This document shows, one piece after another, positions 6,811-14,407 of a stretch of DNA of 41,094 bases. The position numbers and the translations under genes were made by a program. This stretch comes from an uncultured Oscillospiraceae bacterium (GTDB lineage Bacteria > Bacillota > Clostridia > Oscillospirales > Oscillospiraceae), in NCBI GenBank assembly GCA_947589225.1, contig CANQBC010000020.1, positions 1 to 41,094 of the forward strand, written 5' to 3'. Below the pieces are notes generated by a model that was not told the origin of the DNA, did not search any database, and saw only the letters and a program-made list of their open reading frames with translations. Position 1 is the stretch's first letter, and every line of letters begins with the position of its first letter.

Positions 6811-8512
6811 GAACCCTGGGACACAGTACTCAACCCAGATTCAAGTCATAAAATTGCTTTATAATGCCTTACATGATCAGGCGTTCTTTACGCTTGACGA
6901 TATGGCTGTCGTGATTGCGCAGGGAAAAATGATGACCGCATATGGGTATGCGGGTGATGATGCGCTCCGTTTGAGCAATACAGACCAGAAGAGCAGGAAC
7001 TCCGCCTGGAATAACGCAAAGATGTATGCCGAGATATTTCGCATGCTGGGGTGGGTGACGCCTTACCATGAAAGCAATTCCTACCCCATGGTATTTACAT
7101 ATATAGGGACACATGTAGCCCAATCAACAGGGGATTGCTCTAAACTTTACGAACAGTGCGTCCTGGGCATCAATAGTCCAACGCTGTTGACCAGCAGGAT
7201 GCGATACGACGAGCGAGTACGGTTTTTTAAGTGCGCTTTACGCACATTTATTGACTTGGGCGGTGTCATGTACAAGCACGAATTATGCCTTGGTCCGATG
7301 AGCGTCAACGATGAGGATGAACAGGCATATCAGGACATGATCCAATCCCTGAAGTCCTTGAGAGGCAGCCATAGAAGGCTGGATAGGGCCTTTAACGCAT
7401 TGGCGGAAAGCCTTGGCATGAAACCTGGCTCCGTTGATAACTGCACCCGACTTCCGATCGCGCTTATGAAAAGCTGCGGCTGGGTAGAAGATGTCTCTGA
7501 CCGTTCTCTGTATGGAAGCGCTTTGGATTGCTTGCAGATCACACAGCATGGCATTGAGACATATGAGAGCCTAGCGGATATGTATGACCTGCGCCTTGAC
7601 CAATATCTGCGTCTCGATGAACCTACGCAGCAGTCTATGATCCGGCTGGGCATATACTCCATGCTGCAGCGGGCGGGCTATGATATTTCCGACGTTCAGG
7701 CACAGGTTGCCGAGGACAGGGCGCAGAGTAGGGGGATCATCGGCGACAAAGATCTGCTGTTCTCGCCTTACCAGACAATTCGGCGCGCACAGGTCGAAAG
7801 AGCCCTAGGGATTGACATGGGGATTGGGCTCGAGTCCGGGCTTCATACGGAGACTTTTGGCAGTGCGGTCAAAGATCGGGAGGCACTGTACGGCATTGAG
7901 ACATGGAGCTTGAATATCCCAGAAGCGGCCTCCAGAGAGCTTCTGGCTTTACCAGAAGATCAGGCTTTCCTGCATCAGGTCGATCAAATGGTCGAAGGGG
8001 GAAAAAGCAGCCGCGAGATTGTAGACGCGCTTTTCGATCATTATATTGATGCGACGAAAGATACCTTTTATCCGCTGATTGCTACACTATTCAAGATCAT
8101 GGGGTTTGATTGCCGCTTCTCAAGAGCAGGGGATAACGGTGCCCGTTGGGACGCGATCATTGATGACACAGAGAGAAGTATACCCATCGAGATAAAATCC
8201 CCCACAGAAGAACAACATCTTTCCATTAAGGCCATCCGACAGGCCCTGGAGAATAAAATCATTCTCTTATCCCGTAGAACATATATGACCTTGCCTGAAG
8301 TCTCTACGCTGGCCGTAGGTTATTATATGCCCAATGAGCGAGCTGAGGTGGCCCGGCTGATTTCAGACATCAGAACAACATATGGATACAGAGTTGGCGT
8401 GATCGACCTGAAGTCATTGCTTACCATCGCGGTCAGCATCCTGGTGGACGGGAAGGGTTTTGAAAAAGAAAAACTTTATACGTTAGAAGGACTGGTAAAT
8501 GCGGATTTTTAA
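6797..8512 (+). CDS. PD-(D/E)xK nuclease-like protein, candidate restriction subunit
   Basis: GTG 6797 is preferred because GGGAGG lies eight bases upstream; GTG 6770 would add nine residues. The 571-aa product has an N-terminal half of helical, winged-helix-like modules (residues 1-300; LQITQHGIETYESL is a typical wing end) and a C-terminal nuclease motif: GARWDAIIDD with Asp452, then PIEIKS with Glu465 and Lys467, followed by a helix with conserved Gln. Spacing and order fit PD-(D/E)xK endonucleases, and the layout recalls type IIS enzymes with separate recognition and cleavage parts. It overlaps genes on both sides by 14 nt, indicating translational coupling. With methyltransferases downstream, a restriction role is inferred. 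No close named family is recognised. Confidence 0.6.
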   Translation: MIRFRNPGTQYSTQIQVIKLLYNALHDQAFFTLDDMAVVIAQGKMMTAYGYAGDDALRLSNTDQKSRNSAWNNAKMYAEIFRMLGWVTPYHESNSYPMVFTYIGTHVAQSTGDCSKLYEQCVLGINSPTLLTSRMRYDERVRFFKCALRTFIDLGGVMYKHELCLGPMSVNDEDEQAYQDMIQSLKSLRGSHRRLDRAFNALAESLGMKPGSVDNCTRLPIALMKSCGWVEDVSDRSLYGSALDCLQITQHGIETYESLADMYDLRLDQYLRLDEPTQQSMIRLGIYSMLQRAGYDISDVQAQVAEDRAQSRGIIGDKDLLFSPYQTIRRAQVERALGIDMGIGLESGLHTETFGSAVKDREALYGIETWSLNIPEAASRELLALPEDQAFLHQVDQMVEGGKSSREIVDALFDHYIDATKDTFYPLIATLFKIMGFDCRFSRAGDNGARWDAIIDDTERSIPIEIKSPTEEQHLSIKAIRQALENKIILLSRRTYMTLPEVSTLAVGYYMPNERAEVARLISDIRTTYGYRVGVIDLKSLLTIAVSILVDGKGFEKEKLYTLEGLVNADF

Positions 8513-9551
8513 AGAGAACAGAGACCACTCCCGGCTCGCCATCCTGAAAGACATCCCGGTCTCCCTGGAGATACACCAAGGTATCCCTGGCACCGCACAT
8601 TTCAGAGATGGCGGGAGTGATCAGATCAGCTGCCTCGGATGCACAGTACCGAGATGTATGTACTTATCTGACAGTGACATAGAGTGCAGTCACATAAAGG
8701 GTTTTCCATGTGACAGGTCAGTCATGGCCTGCCCTGTCGATGCCATCGCTTGGAACGATCGATCCGCCGCCCCTGTGATCGACCAGCAGAGGTGCATCCG
8801 CTGCGGTATCTGCGTAAGCCGCTGCCCTGTAGGCGCCCTGTACTTTTCAGACCAGGGGGAACCGGAAGTCAATATGACACCGGGAGATAGTGTCATAAAT
8901 ATGCGGCCGGATCAAGCGGGCCAAGATCTCCACGCTTGCCAGATCGAACAACTGCTGCAAGTCCCCCGAAGCGGCATCTCTCTCCAGGCTTCTGATCCGT
9001 TATTTGAGACCATTTATGAGAAGCTGCAGCGGCTCGGAAACGCCTATCATAACCCTGTAGGCCGGAACCTGCTGATCGCGCTGGGCTGCAGATGTGCGAT
9101 GCGAAGGATCGGCGACGTATACACGCGGATGGACGCTGTTTATTCGTCTCCGGCGGGTTCTTTCGGCGCTGTAGAGATCGAATTTGGAAAGGACACGTTA
9201 GATGCATCCAGGGGTATCCTGGATGATATTGCTGTTCTCAACACTCGATACGGAGTGCATAAGCACAATAATAGAGCACTCGTCATTTGCTTGCAGCTAC
9301 CCAACGAACGGCAGGGCTATTGGCAAGTCGTAAAAGATATACGGGTCGTAGAAGGAATCAAACTCAGCACCATTACTGTCGGCGCGCTGATGTTTCTTCT
9401 GTGGAACGGTTGCGTATTTGAACCAGAAAATGATCGATATTACATCGACTTTGACAATATGGATCTGCGGCATATTATATGCATCCAAGCCGATTGTGAC
9501 AGCATTCCATTGAGCAATGGGGAGCTTGGAATCATGGAACCTAATAAGTGA
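8499..9551 (+). CDS. 4Fe-4S ferredoxin-like protein fused to a possible nuclease domain
   Basis: ATG 8499 overlaps the previous stop by 14 nt. The 350-aa protein has ten cysteines in residues 45-109. C99-xx-C102-xx-C105-xxx-C109-P is a canonical [4Fe-4S] motif; C45-xx-C48-xxxx-C53, C63, C71 and C78-P suggest a second cluster. The C-terminal part (165-350) has a pattern like PD-(D/E)xK folds: Asp212 in RMDAVYSS, then AVEIEFG with Glu226 and Glu228. Lysine is replaced by Glu, as in the D...ExE centre of BamHI. A helix with DDIAVLNTRYG and a LVICLQLP strand follow. I know Fe-S clusters in AddB and Cas4 nucleases, but not this fusion within a restriction operon. Redox or structural role, DNA binding and cutting are all inference. 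Confidence 0.6.
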   Translation: MRIFKENRDHSRLAILKDIPVSLEIHQGIPGTAHFRDGGSDQISCLGCTVPRCMYLSDSDIECSHIKGFPCDRSVMACPVDAIAWNDRSAAPVIDQQRCIRCGICVSRCPVGALYFSDQGEPEVNMTPGDSVINMRPDQAGQDLHACQIEQLLQVPRSGISLQASDPLFETIYEKLQRLGNAYHNPVGRNLLIALGCRCAMRRIGDVYTRMDAVYSSPAGSFGAVEIEFGKDTLDASRGILDDIAVLNTRYGVHKHNNRALVICLQLPNERQGYWQVVKDIRVVEGIKLSTITVGALMFLLWNGCVFEPENDRYYIDFDNMDLRHIICIQADCDSIPLSNGELGIMEPNK

Positions 9552-9571
9552 TTGAAAAGTGTTGAATAGTC

Positions 9572-9600
9572 TTGACAAGTGTTTCCTGTTCTGGTATCCT
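9572..9600 (+). promoter_or_regulatory. Promoter of the methyltransferase pair
   Basis: TTGACA (9572-9577), 17-bp spacer, TATCCT (9595-9600), then GGAAGGGGG before ATG 9640. AAGTGTT occurs at 9557 and again across the -35 box at 9577, a possible operator. A separate promoter lets methylation precede nuclease expression. Confidence 0.75.
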
Positions 9601-9639
9601 TTATAACAGTTTTTCTTTACAGGAAGGGGGTACTGTAAT

Positions 9640-10812
9640 ATGTCGGAGACTATAGTGGGAACAAAACAGGCGGCTCAAATGCTGGGAGTAAGTATTTCGA
9701 CCATATACAGAATGGTAGACAATGGGATACTTCAGCCGTCAAAAACTCCTGGTGGACAACGTAGGTTCCCAGTGGATCAATTGGATGAATATAAGAAAAA
9801 GAGCCGTAGTATAGTTGCTCCTCAAAATCCCTATCAAATGAGAATCAATGTTGTATCTGGTGAAATTGAAGAGGATATAGACGATGGCCCTTCATTTGCT
9901 GCTTCTGTAATCGAGGAAGGCTTGGAAGAAGATACAGAATACCCTGCTGTTGATGACAAGCCAGTAGATCCACGTAATACGTTGAACGATTTGAATGGAT
10001 CGCAATGGCTTCCAGAAACCAAGAGCTTCTTTTTTCAGAAAGGACTTGGTGCAAAGCATCCGCACGCACAAATCGAACGCCAGCACCCTGCTCCCTTTTC
10101 CTTTCAGGATGTTTCTCACCTTGTCACTTTTTTTACTAAAAAAGGAATGAAGGTGCTTGATCCTTTCGGCGGCGTGGGGTCAACCGCAAAAGCCTGCGAA
10201 CTTGAGGGCCGTATTTGCATCAGCATTGAACTTCAGAAAAGATGGCATGAATTGGCGATTAAACGCCTTGAATCTGAGGTGCGAGAAGGAGCATCTCAGA
10301 AGCATATCTTTATTCTTGGGGATGCACGTAAAGAGCTGAAGAAGTTTGATGATTGTTCATTCGACTTTATGGTCACTAGCCCTCCCTATTGGTCAATTTT
10401 GAATAAGAAGGCTGACTATAAAGTAAAAAGAGAACGATTAGCTAATAATCTGGCTACCAATTATTCGGATAATGACGAAAATGACCTAGCGAATATAGAA
10501 AGCTATGATGAGTTCCTCCGCGTTCTGGTTGACGACGTATTTTTAGAATGCGGAAGGGTCCTTCGGCCGAAAAAATATATGTGTATAGTAGTTTCTGATT
10601 TCAGAAATAAGTCAGAATTTATCAGCTTTCATAGTGATCTGATTCAAGCGCTAAATCATAGAGCAACAGCAGACGGCTACAAAATTACATTGCAAGGTGT
10701 CAAAGTCCTTCTTCAGAATCATAAAACGCTTTTGCCATACGGGTATCCCTTTGCTTATGTTGAAAATATTCACCACCAATATGTACTTGTATTCAGGAAG
10801 GACAAGAAATGA
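9640..10812 (+). CDS. HTH-DNA methyltransferase fusion (N4-cytosine/N6-adenine type)
   Basis: This 390-aa protein has two parts. Residues 6-52 are an excisionase/BldC/MerR-like winged HTH (TKQAAQMLGVSISTIYRMVD, TPGGQRRFPVDQLDEY). An acidic linker (75-110) follows. Then comes an amino-methyltransferase with HPAPF (149-153), SAM motif I DPFGGVGST (174-182) and catalytic motif IV TSPPYW (246-251). The order motif I before IV with a short gap fits a gamma/alpha arrangement, and SPPY suggests N4-cytosine. The HTH could bind operators of the island, as some methyltransferases repress their own genes; this is inference. It has its own promoter, ends 1 nt before the second methyltransferase start, and has AT-richer codons than the chromosome around it. 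Confidence 0.85.
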   Translation: MSETIVGTKQAAQMLGVSISTIYRMVDNGILQPSKTPGGQRRFPVDQLDEYKKKSRSIVAPQNPYQMRINVVSGEIEEDIDDGPSFAASVIEEGLEEDTEYPAVDDKPVDPRNTLNDLNGSQWLPETKSFFFQKGLGAKHPHAQIERQHPAPFSFQDVSHLVTFFTKKGMKVLDPFGGVGSTAKACELEGRICISIELQKRWHELAIKRLESEVREGASQKHIFILGDARKELKKFDDCSFDFMVTSPPYWSILNKKADYKVKRERLANNLATNYSDNDENDLANIESYDEFLRVLVDDVFLECGRVLRPKKYMCIVVSDFRNKSEFISFHSDLIQALNHRATADGYKITLQGVKVLLQNHKTLLPYGYPFAYVENIHHQYVLVFRKDKK

Positions 10813-10813
10813 G

Positions 10814-11641
10814 ATGAGGGATTATAGCGGATTGATTTGTGGGAATTCCGATATTCTTCTTCAAGAAATGCTGGATGCTGGTGTCAAGGTCGATCTCGTA
10901 TTGACCGATCCTCCCTATAACCTTAACAAGGACTTCGGAAACAATAGTGATAGCCTTCCTTTAGAGGCTTTTCTGGAGGTTTCAAAAAAACGAATCGAAC
11001 TGTGTCGTGACCTTCTTGTTCCAAATGGAAGTATAATATGGTTTGGTATACATCACTATATTGGCTTTATTCAGTCTATCATGTACGAGGTGGGCCTGAA
11101 TTATAGACGAATGAATATATGGTACTATGAGAATGGTTTTAGTAGAAATACTACGGCTCCTCTTACTCAATATGAACCGTTCCTTTGGTTTTCCAAGTCC
11201 CCCAAAAAGTGGATCTACAACGTAGACGATGTCCGTGTCCCGTACAAAAGCGCTGAACGGTTAAGGAATCCTGTGTATTATAAGAATTCCAAAGGCGAAC
11301 GTGTCAAATGGGAACCAAACCCTCTTGGGGCAATGCGCGGGGACGTATGGACATTTCCAACCCTTGCTGGTAAACTGTTCCAAGATGAAAAAACGCCACA
11401 TCCTACACAAAAACCGGAATCACTTATTACTGAAATTATAAAAGCTTTTTGTCCCAAAAATGCAGATGGATTCTATGAAGGTGTAATCTTAGATCCATTT
11501 CATGGTTCCGGCACGGTAGGAGTTTGTTGTGAAAAGTTAAACAGACAAGGCCACAAGATCAAATGGATAGGAATAGAGCTTGAGGATCGTTGGTGTGCCG
11601 TGGCACAGGAACGCCTTAGCAAAATTAATTTGAAAAAATGA
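10814..11641 (+). CDS. Beta-class DNA methyltransferase (N4/N6)
   Basis: ATG 10814 lies one base after the preceding TGA, so translation is probably coupled; an upstream in-frame extension overlaps the previous gene and lacks homology-like text. The 275-aa enzyme has motif IV DPPYNL at 32-37, a central target-recognition stretch, HPTQKP (196-201) and SAM motif I DPFHGSGT (227-234), the beta order. It transfers methyl from SAM to adenine N6 or cytosine N4 in DNA. Its sequence class differs from the first methyltransferase, so the two probably modify different strands or sites. It lacks a clear ribosome site of its own beyond AGGAAGG. Confidence 0.88.
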   Translation: MRDYSGLICGNSDILLQEMLDAGVKVDLVLTDPPYNLNKDFGNNSDSLPLEAFLEVSKKRIELCRDLLVPNGSIIWFGIHHYIGFIQSIMYEVGLNYRRMNIWYYENGFSRNTTAPLTQYEPFLWFSKSPKKWIYNVDDVRVPYKSAERLRNPVYYKNSKGERVKWEPNPLGAMRGDVWTFPTLAGKLFQDEKTPHPTQKPESLITEIIKAFCPKNADGFYEGVILDPFHGSGTVGVCCEKLNRQGHKIKWIGIELEDRWCAVAQERLSKINLKK

Positions 11642-11684
11642 CCGAGTAAACATGAAACTGTGTCCACCCGGCATTCTGTTGTGG

Positions 11685-11846
11685 TATAATGGTAATGTCA
11701 CTACAAGAAGGAAAGGCGGTTAGCCGGAGAAAGGAACTGACAATATTATTGCATTCATACGAGCTTCGCGTCCAAATCATAATGCAGATGTATATAAAAA
11801 CCAAAAACTATATGCGGTCAATAACTATTATCAGGGAGACCTGTGA
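11685..11846 (+). other. Promoter-like box and short open fragment after the methyltransferases
   Basis: TATAAT at 11685-11690 follows a weak -35. A frame without a start codon is open from 11724 to TGA 11844 (40 codons, including NIIAFIRASRPNHN and LYAVNNYYQGDL). The text could be the tail of an element gene, perhaps the right edge of the island. No family is recognised. The rest of 11642-11913 shows nothing else. Confidence 0.25.
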
Positions 11847-11913
11847 CCGCGCAGCGCGCTCCCGGCGGCAAAAGCTCCGGCGCGTTTGCGTGACCTATTG
11901 CGTTTTTACCATG

Positions 11914-11945
11914 AAAAAGCAGCCCGCTTTGCGGGCTGCTTTTTT
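11914..11945. terminator. Bidirectional terminator
   Basis: AGCAGCCCGC (11918-11927) and GCGGGCTGCT (11931-11940) form a perfect 10-bp stem with TTT loop, flanked by AAAAA on the left and TTTTT on the right. It ends the island on one side and the leftward transporter-barnase operon on the other. Confidence 0.85.
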
Positions 11946-11971
11946 GACAATTTATCTTTGTCTCTGCCGTG

Positions 11972-12586
11972 TCACTCCCCCAGGGAGACCTTGCCGTTTT
12001 CCACGGTGACGGGCGTGAAGCTCTCGTAGTGGTCGTCGGTGTAGAAGTAAAGCCCGTCGTTGGAGTAGACGAGTCTGCGCGAGCCGCGGGAGGAATAGCC
12101 GTCGGTGTCGATGTCGCACTCGGTGTACACCCGCCCGTCGGCTTTTGGCAGAAGGCCCTCGTAGTTGCCGAACCTGTCCCCGCCGATGGCGCCGCCGTCC
12201 ATGTAGTTCTCCACGCTGCCGCCGGTCCAACCCAGCTCGTTGGCGTTCTCCTTGGTTATGTAGTTGGGGGGCAGCTCGTCGTAGGCCTCCAGGTACAGCA
12301 CCACGTTCTCCACGTCGTAGTAGTACTCGTTGTACTCCGGCTTCCAGTCCTCTTTGTTGGAGGACTCTTCCCCCTGAAAATCGTTCTCCCCGCCGTCCGG
12401 CTGGGCGGCGGTGTTATCCGGCAGTGTGCCGGCATACTCGTTGACCTCGCCGATGGTGGAGTCGCTGGCGGCGCTCCCGCCGCTCTCCGCGCCGCTCAGT
12501 CCGTCCGTGAGAAAGCCGCAGGAGGCAAGAAGCAGGAGCAGGGCCGCCAAAAGCGCCGCAATGGCCGGTTTTTTCACGATTTTCAC
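11972..12586 (-). CDS. Barnase-family secreted ribonuclease lipoprotein
   Basis: The 204-aa product starts with GTG 12586, which overlaps the ATPase stop (GTGA). A basic N-terminus, hydrophobic segment and lipobox LLASC (Cys23) indicate a lipoprotein exported and anchored outside the membrane. After a low-complexity acidic linker, residues 95-195 match barnase: LPPNYITKENANELGW, GGDRFGNYEGLLP, then catalytic Glu156 (TECDID), Arg167 and Arg171 (SRGSRRLVYS) and His186 (DDHYESF). These correspond to barnase Glu73, Arg83, Arg87 and His102, so it is probably an active RNase. No barstar-like inhibitor is visible in the window. Its place as last gene of an ABC transporter operon is unusual; a role in nucleotide scavenging or competition is only inference. 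Confidence 0.85.
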   Translation of the reverse strand: MKIVKKPAIAALLAALLLLLASCGFLTDGLSGAESGGSAASDSTIGEVNEYAGTLPDNTAAQPDGGENDFQGEESSNKEDWKPEYNEYYYDVENVVLYLEAYDELPPNYITKENANELGWTGGSVENYMDGGAIGGDRFGNYEGLLPKADGRVYTECDIDTDGYSSRGSRRLVYSNDGLYFYTDDHYESFTPVTVENGKVSLGE

Positions 12587-13377
12587 CCTAGCAGCAGCTT
12601 GTCATCCGCCTCGTCAGAGCCGGTGGTCTGCCCGAATCTGGCAAGCAGATCCTCCACTGTCAGACGCTTTTTGGCCTCCCCGGAGATGTCAAGGACTATT
12701 TTTCCCTCGAACATCATAATGAGACGGTTTCCATGGACAATGGCGTCGCGCATGTTGTGGGTTATCATAAGGGTGGTCAGCTTGTCCTTCCGCACGATCC
12801 GCTCGGTGGCGTCCAGCACCTTGGCGGCGGTCTTGGGATCCAGCGCGGCGGTATGCTCGTCCAACAGGAGCAGGTCAGGCCGCCGGAATGTGGCCATCAA
12901 CAGCGTCAGCGCCTGGCGCTGTCCGCCGGAGAGCAGGCCCACCTTGGTGGTAAGCCGATCCTCGAGCCCCAGATCCAGTATCTTCAAAAGCTCACGGTAT
13001 TCGCTCCGTTCCTTCGCTGTGATGCCGCGTTTCAGGGTGCGGTGCTGTCCGCGCCGGGCGGCCAGGGCCAGATTCTCCTCTATCTGCATGGAGGCGGCTG
13101 TCCCCATCATGGGATCCTGGAATACACGGCCGATGTACTTCGCCCGCTTATGCTCGGCAAGGTTTGTCACGTCCACGCCTCCAATGGAGATGGAACCCTC
13201 GTCCACGGGCCAGACGCCTGCCACGGCGTTCAGAAGCGTGGATTTGCCCGCTCCGTTGCCGCCGATGACGGTGACGAAATCCCCGTCGTCAAGGTGCAGA
13301 TCCACACCCCGCAGGGCCGCTTTCTCGTTGACCGTGCCGCGATTAAAGGTCTTTCGGACGCCCACGACGTCAAGCAT
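12583..13377 (-). CDS. ABC transporter ATP-binding protein (TrpZ/YcjV-like)
   Basis: This 264-aa ATPase carries Walker A GGNGAGKST, Q-loop VFQDP, signature LLSGGQRQ, Walker B LLLLDEHTAALDP and H-loop MITHN. It energises the permease encoded just upstream, with an 8-nt overlap, and its stop overlaps the barnase gene start by 4 nt. The trio with a PF04392-type binding protein and a branched-chain-like permease matches the TrpXYZ type of uptake system; the substrate is not visible from sequence and tryptophan is only one known case. Confidence 0.9.
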   Translation of the reverse strand: MLDVVGVRKTFNRGTVNEKAALRGVDLHLDDGDFVTVIGGNGAGKSTLLNAVAGVWPVDEGSISIGGVDVTNLAEHKRAKYIGRVFQDPMMGTAASMQIEENLALAARRGQHRTLKRGITAKERSEYRELLKILDLGLEDRLTTKVGLLSGGQRQALTLLMATFRRPDLLLLDEHTAALDPKTAAKVLDATERIVRKDKLTTLMITHNMRDAIVHGNRLIMMFEGKIVLDISGEAKKRLTVEDLLARFGQTTGSDEADDKLLLG

Positions 13378-14317
13378 GGGTCTTACCTCCCTTCTTTGAC
13401 TTTCTGGTGAAATATTTCTTCCTCCAGTAAGGGATCGCCAGGAACACAGCCACCACGGTGGCGGTCAGGAGCTTTAAGTCCGTAGACTCCAGGCCCAGCC
13501 TCAGCACCAGGGTTATCACCGTGTAATAGATGATGGCGCCAATGACGGATGAGAGCAGCTTCAGGGAGAAGTTTCGGAAGATCCTCTTGAAAAGCACCTC
13601 TCCGATAATGACGGCGGCCAGGCCGATGACGATGGCGCCGCGGCCCATGTCGATGGTGTTGCTGCCGGAGTACTGGGCCAGAAGCGCGCCGGACATGGCC
13701 ACCAGGCCGTTGGATACCACAAGGCCCAGCACCTTCGCCTTGTCCGTATTGATTCCCTGGGCGCGGGCCATGCTGCCGTTGGAGCCGGTGGCGCGCAGGG
13801 AGGAGCCCAGCTCCGTGCCGAAGAACCAGTAAAGCAGACCGATGACCGCCGCCACCGCGATCACCAGCAGGATAAGCGGGTTACTCAGCCCCAGGCTGCG
13901 CACAAAACGGGAGGAGACTATCAGGGAGTTCCTGTCCGGGCTGAGGGCCAGAGATGCCTTGGTGGCCGCGGTGTCCCCGATGGCCATGATGCGCAGGTTC
14001 AGCGAGTAGAGGGCCAGCTGTGTCAGTATGCCCGCCAGGATGGCCGGTATTCCGCACGCCGTGTGGAGAAGCCCTGTGACGAGGCCGGCCAGCATCCCGG
14101 CGACGACCGCCATCAGAAGCGCCAGCCAGGGATCCCACCCCAGGGTGATGAGAACCGCGCACACCGCGCCTCCCGTGGTCAGCGAGCCGTCCACCGTAAG
14201 GTCGGCGATGTCCAGGATCTTATAGGTAATGTAGACACCGATGGCCATGATACCCCATATCAGCCCCTGTCCAAAGGCGTTGGGGAGCGAGTTGATAAAC
14301 GACTGGATGATGTTCAT
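13370..14317 (-). CDS. ABC transporter permease
   Basis: The 315-aa protein is almost wholly hydrophobic, with eight or nine likely membrane helices, and contains GVYITYKILDIADLTVDGSL and the loop GSNGSMARAQGINTDKAK typical of permeases of the TrpXYZ/branched-chain amino acid type. It ends in a basic cytoplasmic tail (RKKYFTRKSKKGGK). It is the second gene of the leftward operon, separated from the binding-protein gene by a 90-bp gap with a terminator-like hairpin, and overlaps the ATPase gene by 8 nt. Confidence 0.9.
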   Translation of the reverse strand: MNIIQSFINSLPNAFGQGLIWGIMAIGVYITYKILDIADLTVDGSLTTGGAVCAVLITLGWDPWLALLMAVVAGMLAGLVTGLLHTACGIPAILAGILTQLALYSLNLRIMAIGDTAATKASLALSPDRNSLIVSSRFVRSLGLSNPLILLVIAVAAVIGLLYWFFGTELGSSLRATGSNGSMARAQGINTDKAKVLGLVVSNGLVAMSGALLAQYSGSNTIDMGRGAIVIGLAAVIIGEVLFKRIFRNFSLKLLSSVIGAIIYYTVITLVLRLGLESTDLKLLTATVVAVFLAIPYWRKKYFTRKSKKGGKTHA

Positions 14318-14354
14318 AATCCGTCCTCCCGAATCTCTTTTGAACGAAAAAACG

Positions 14355-14386
14355 AAAAAAGCGGGAATGGAGTCCCCTTTCCCGCT
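14355..14386 (-). terminator. Intercistronic attenuator-type terminator
   Basis: On the minus strand AGCGGGAA (14386-14379) pairs with TTCCCGCT (14367-14360) and runs into TTTTTT. It lies between the binding-protein gene and the permease, where partial termination would give more binding protein than membrane parts. Confidence 0.7.
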
Positions 14387-14407
14387 CTTTTCGGTCAGAG
14401 TGCGCGA

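Noticed and set aside
6000-9551. BREX, DISARM or type I restriction system
   Set aside because: No PglZ, BrxC, helicase, HsdR or HsdS motifs were seen; only nuclease-like, Fe-S and methyltransferase genes are present.
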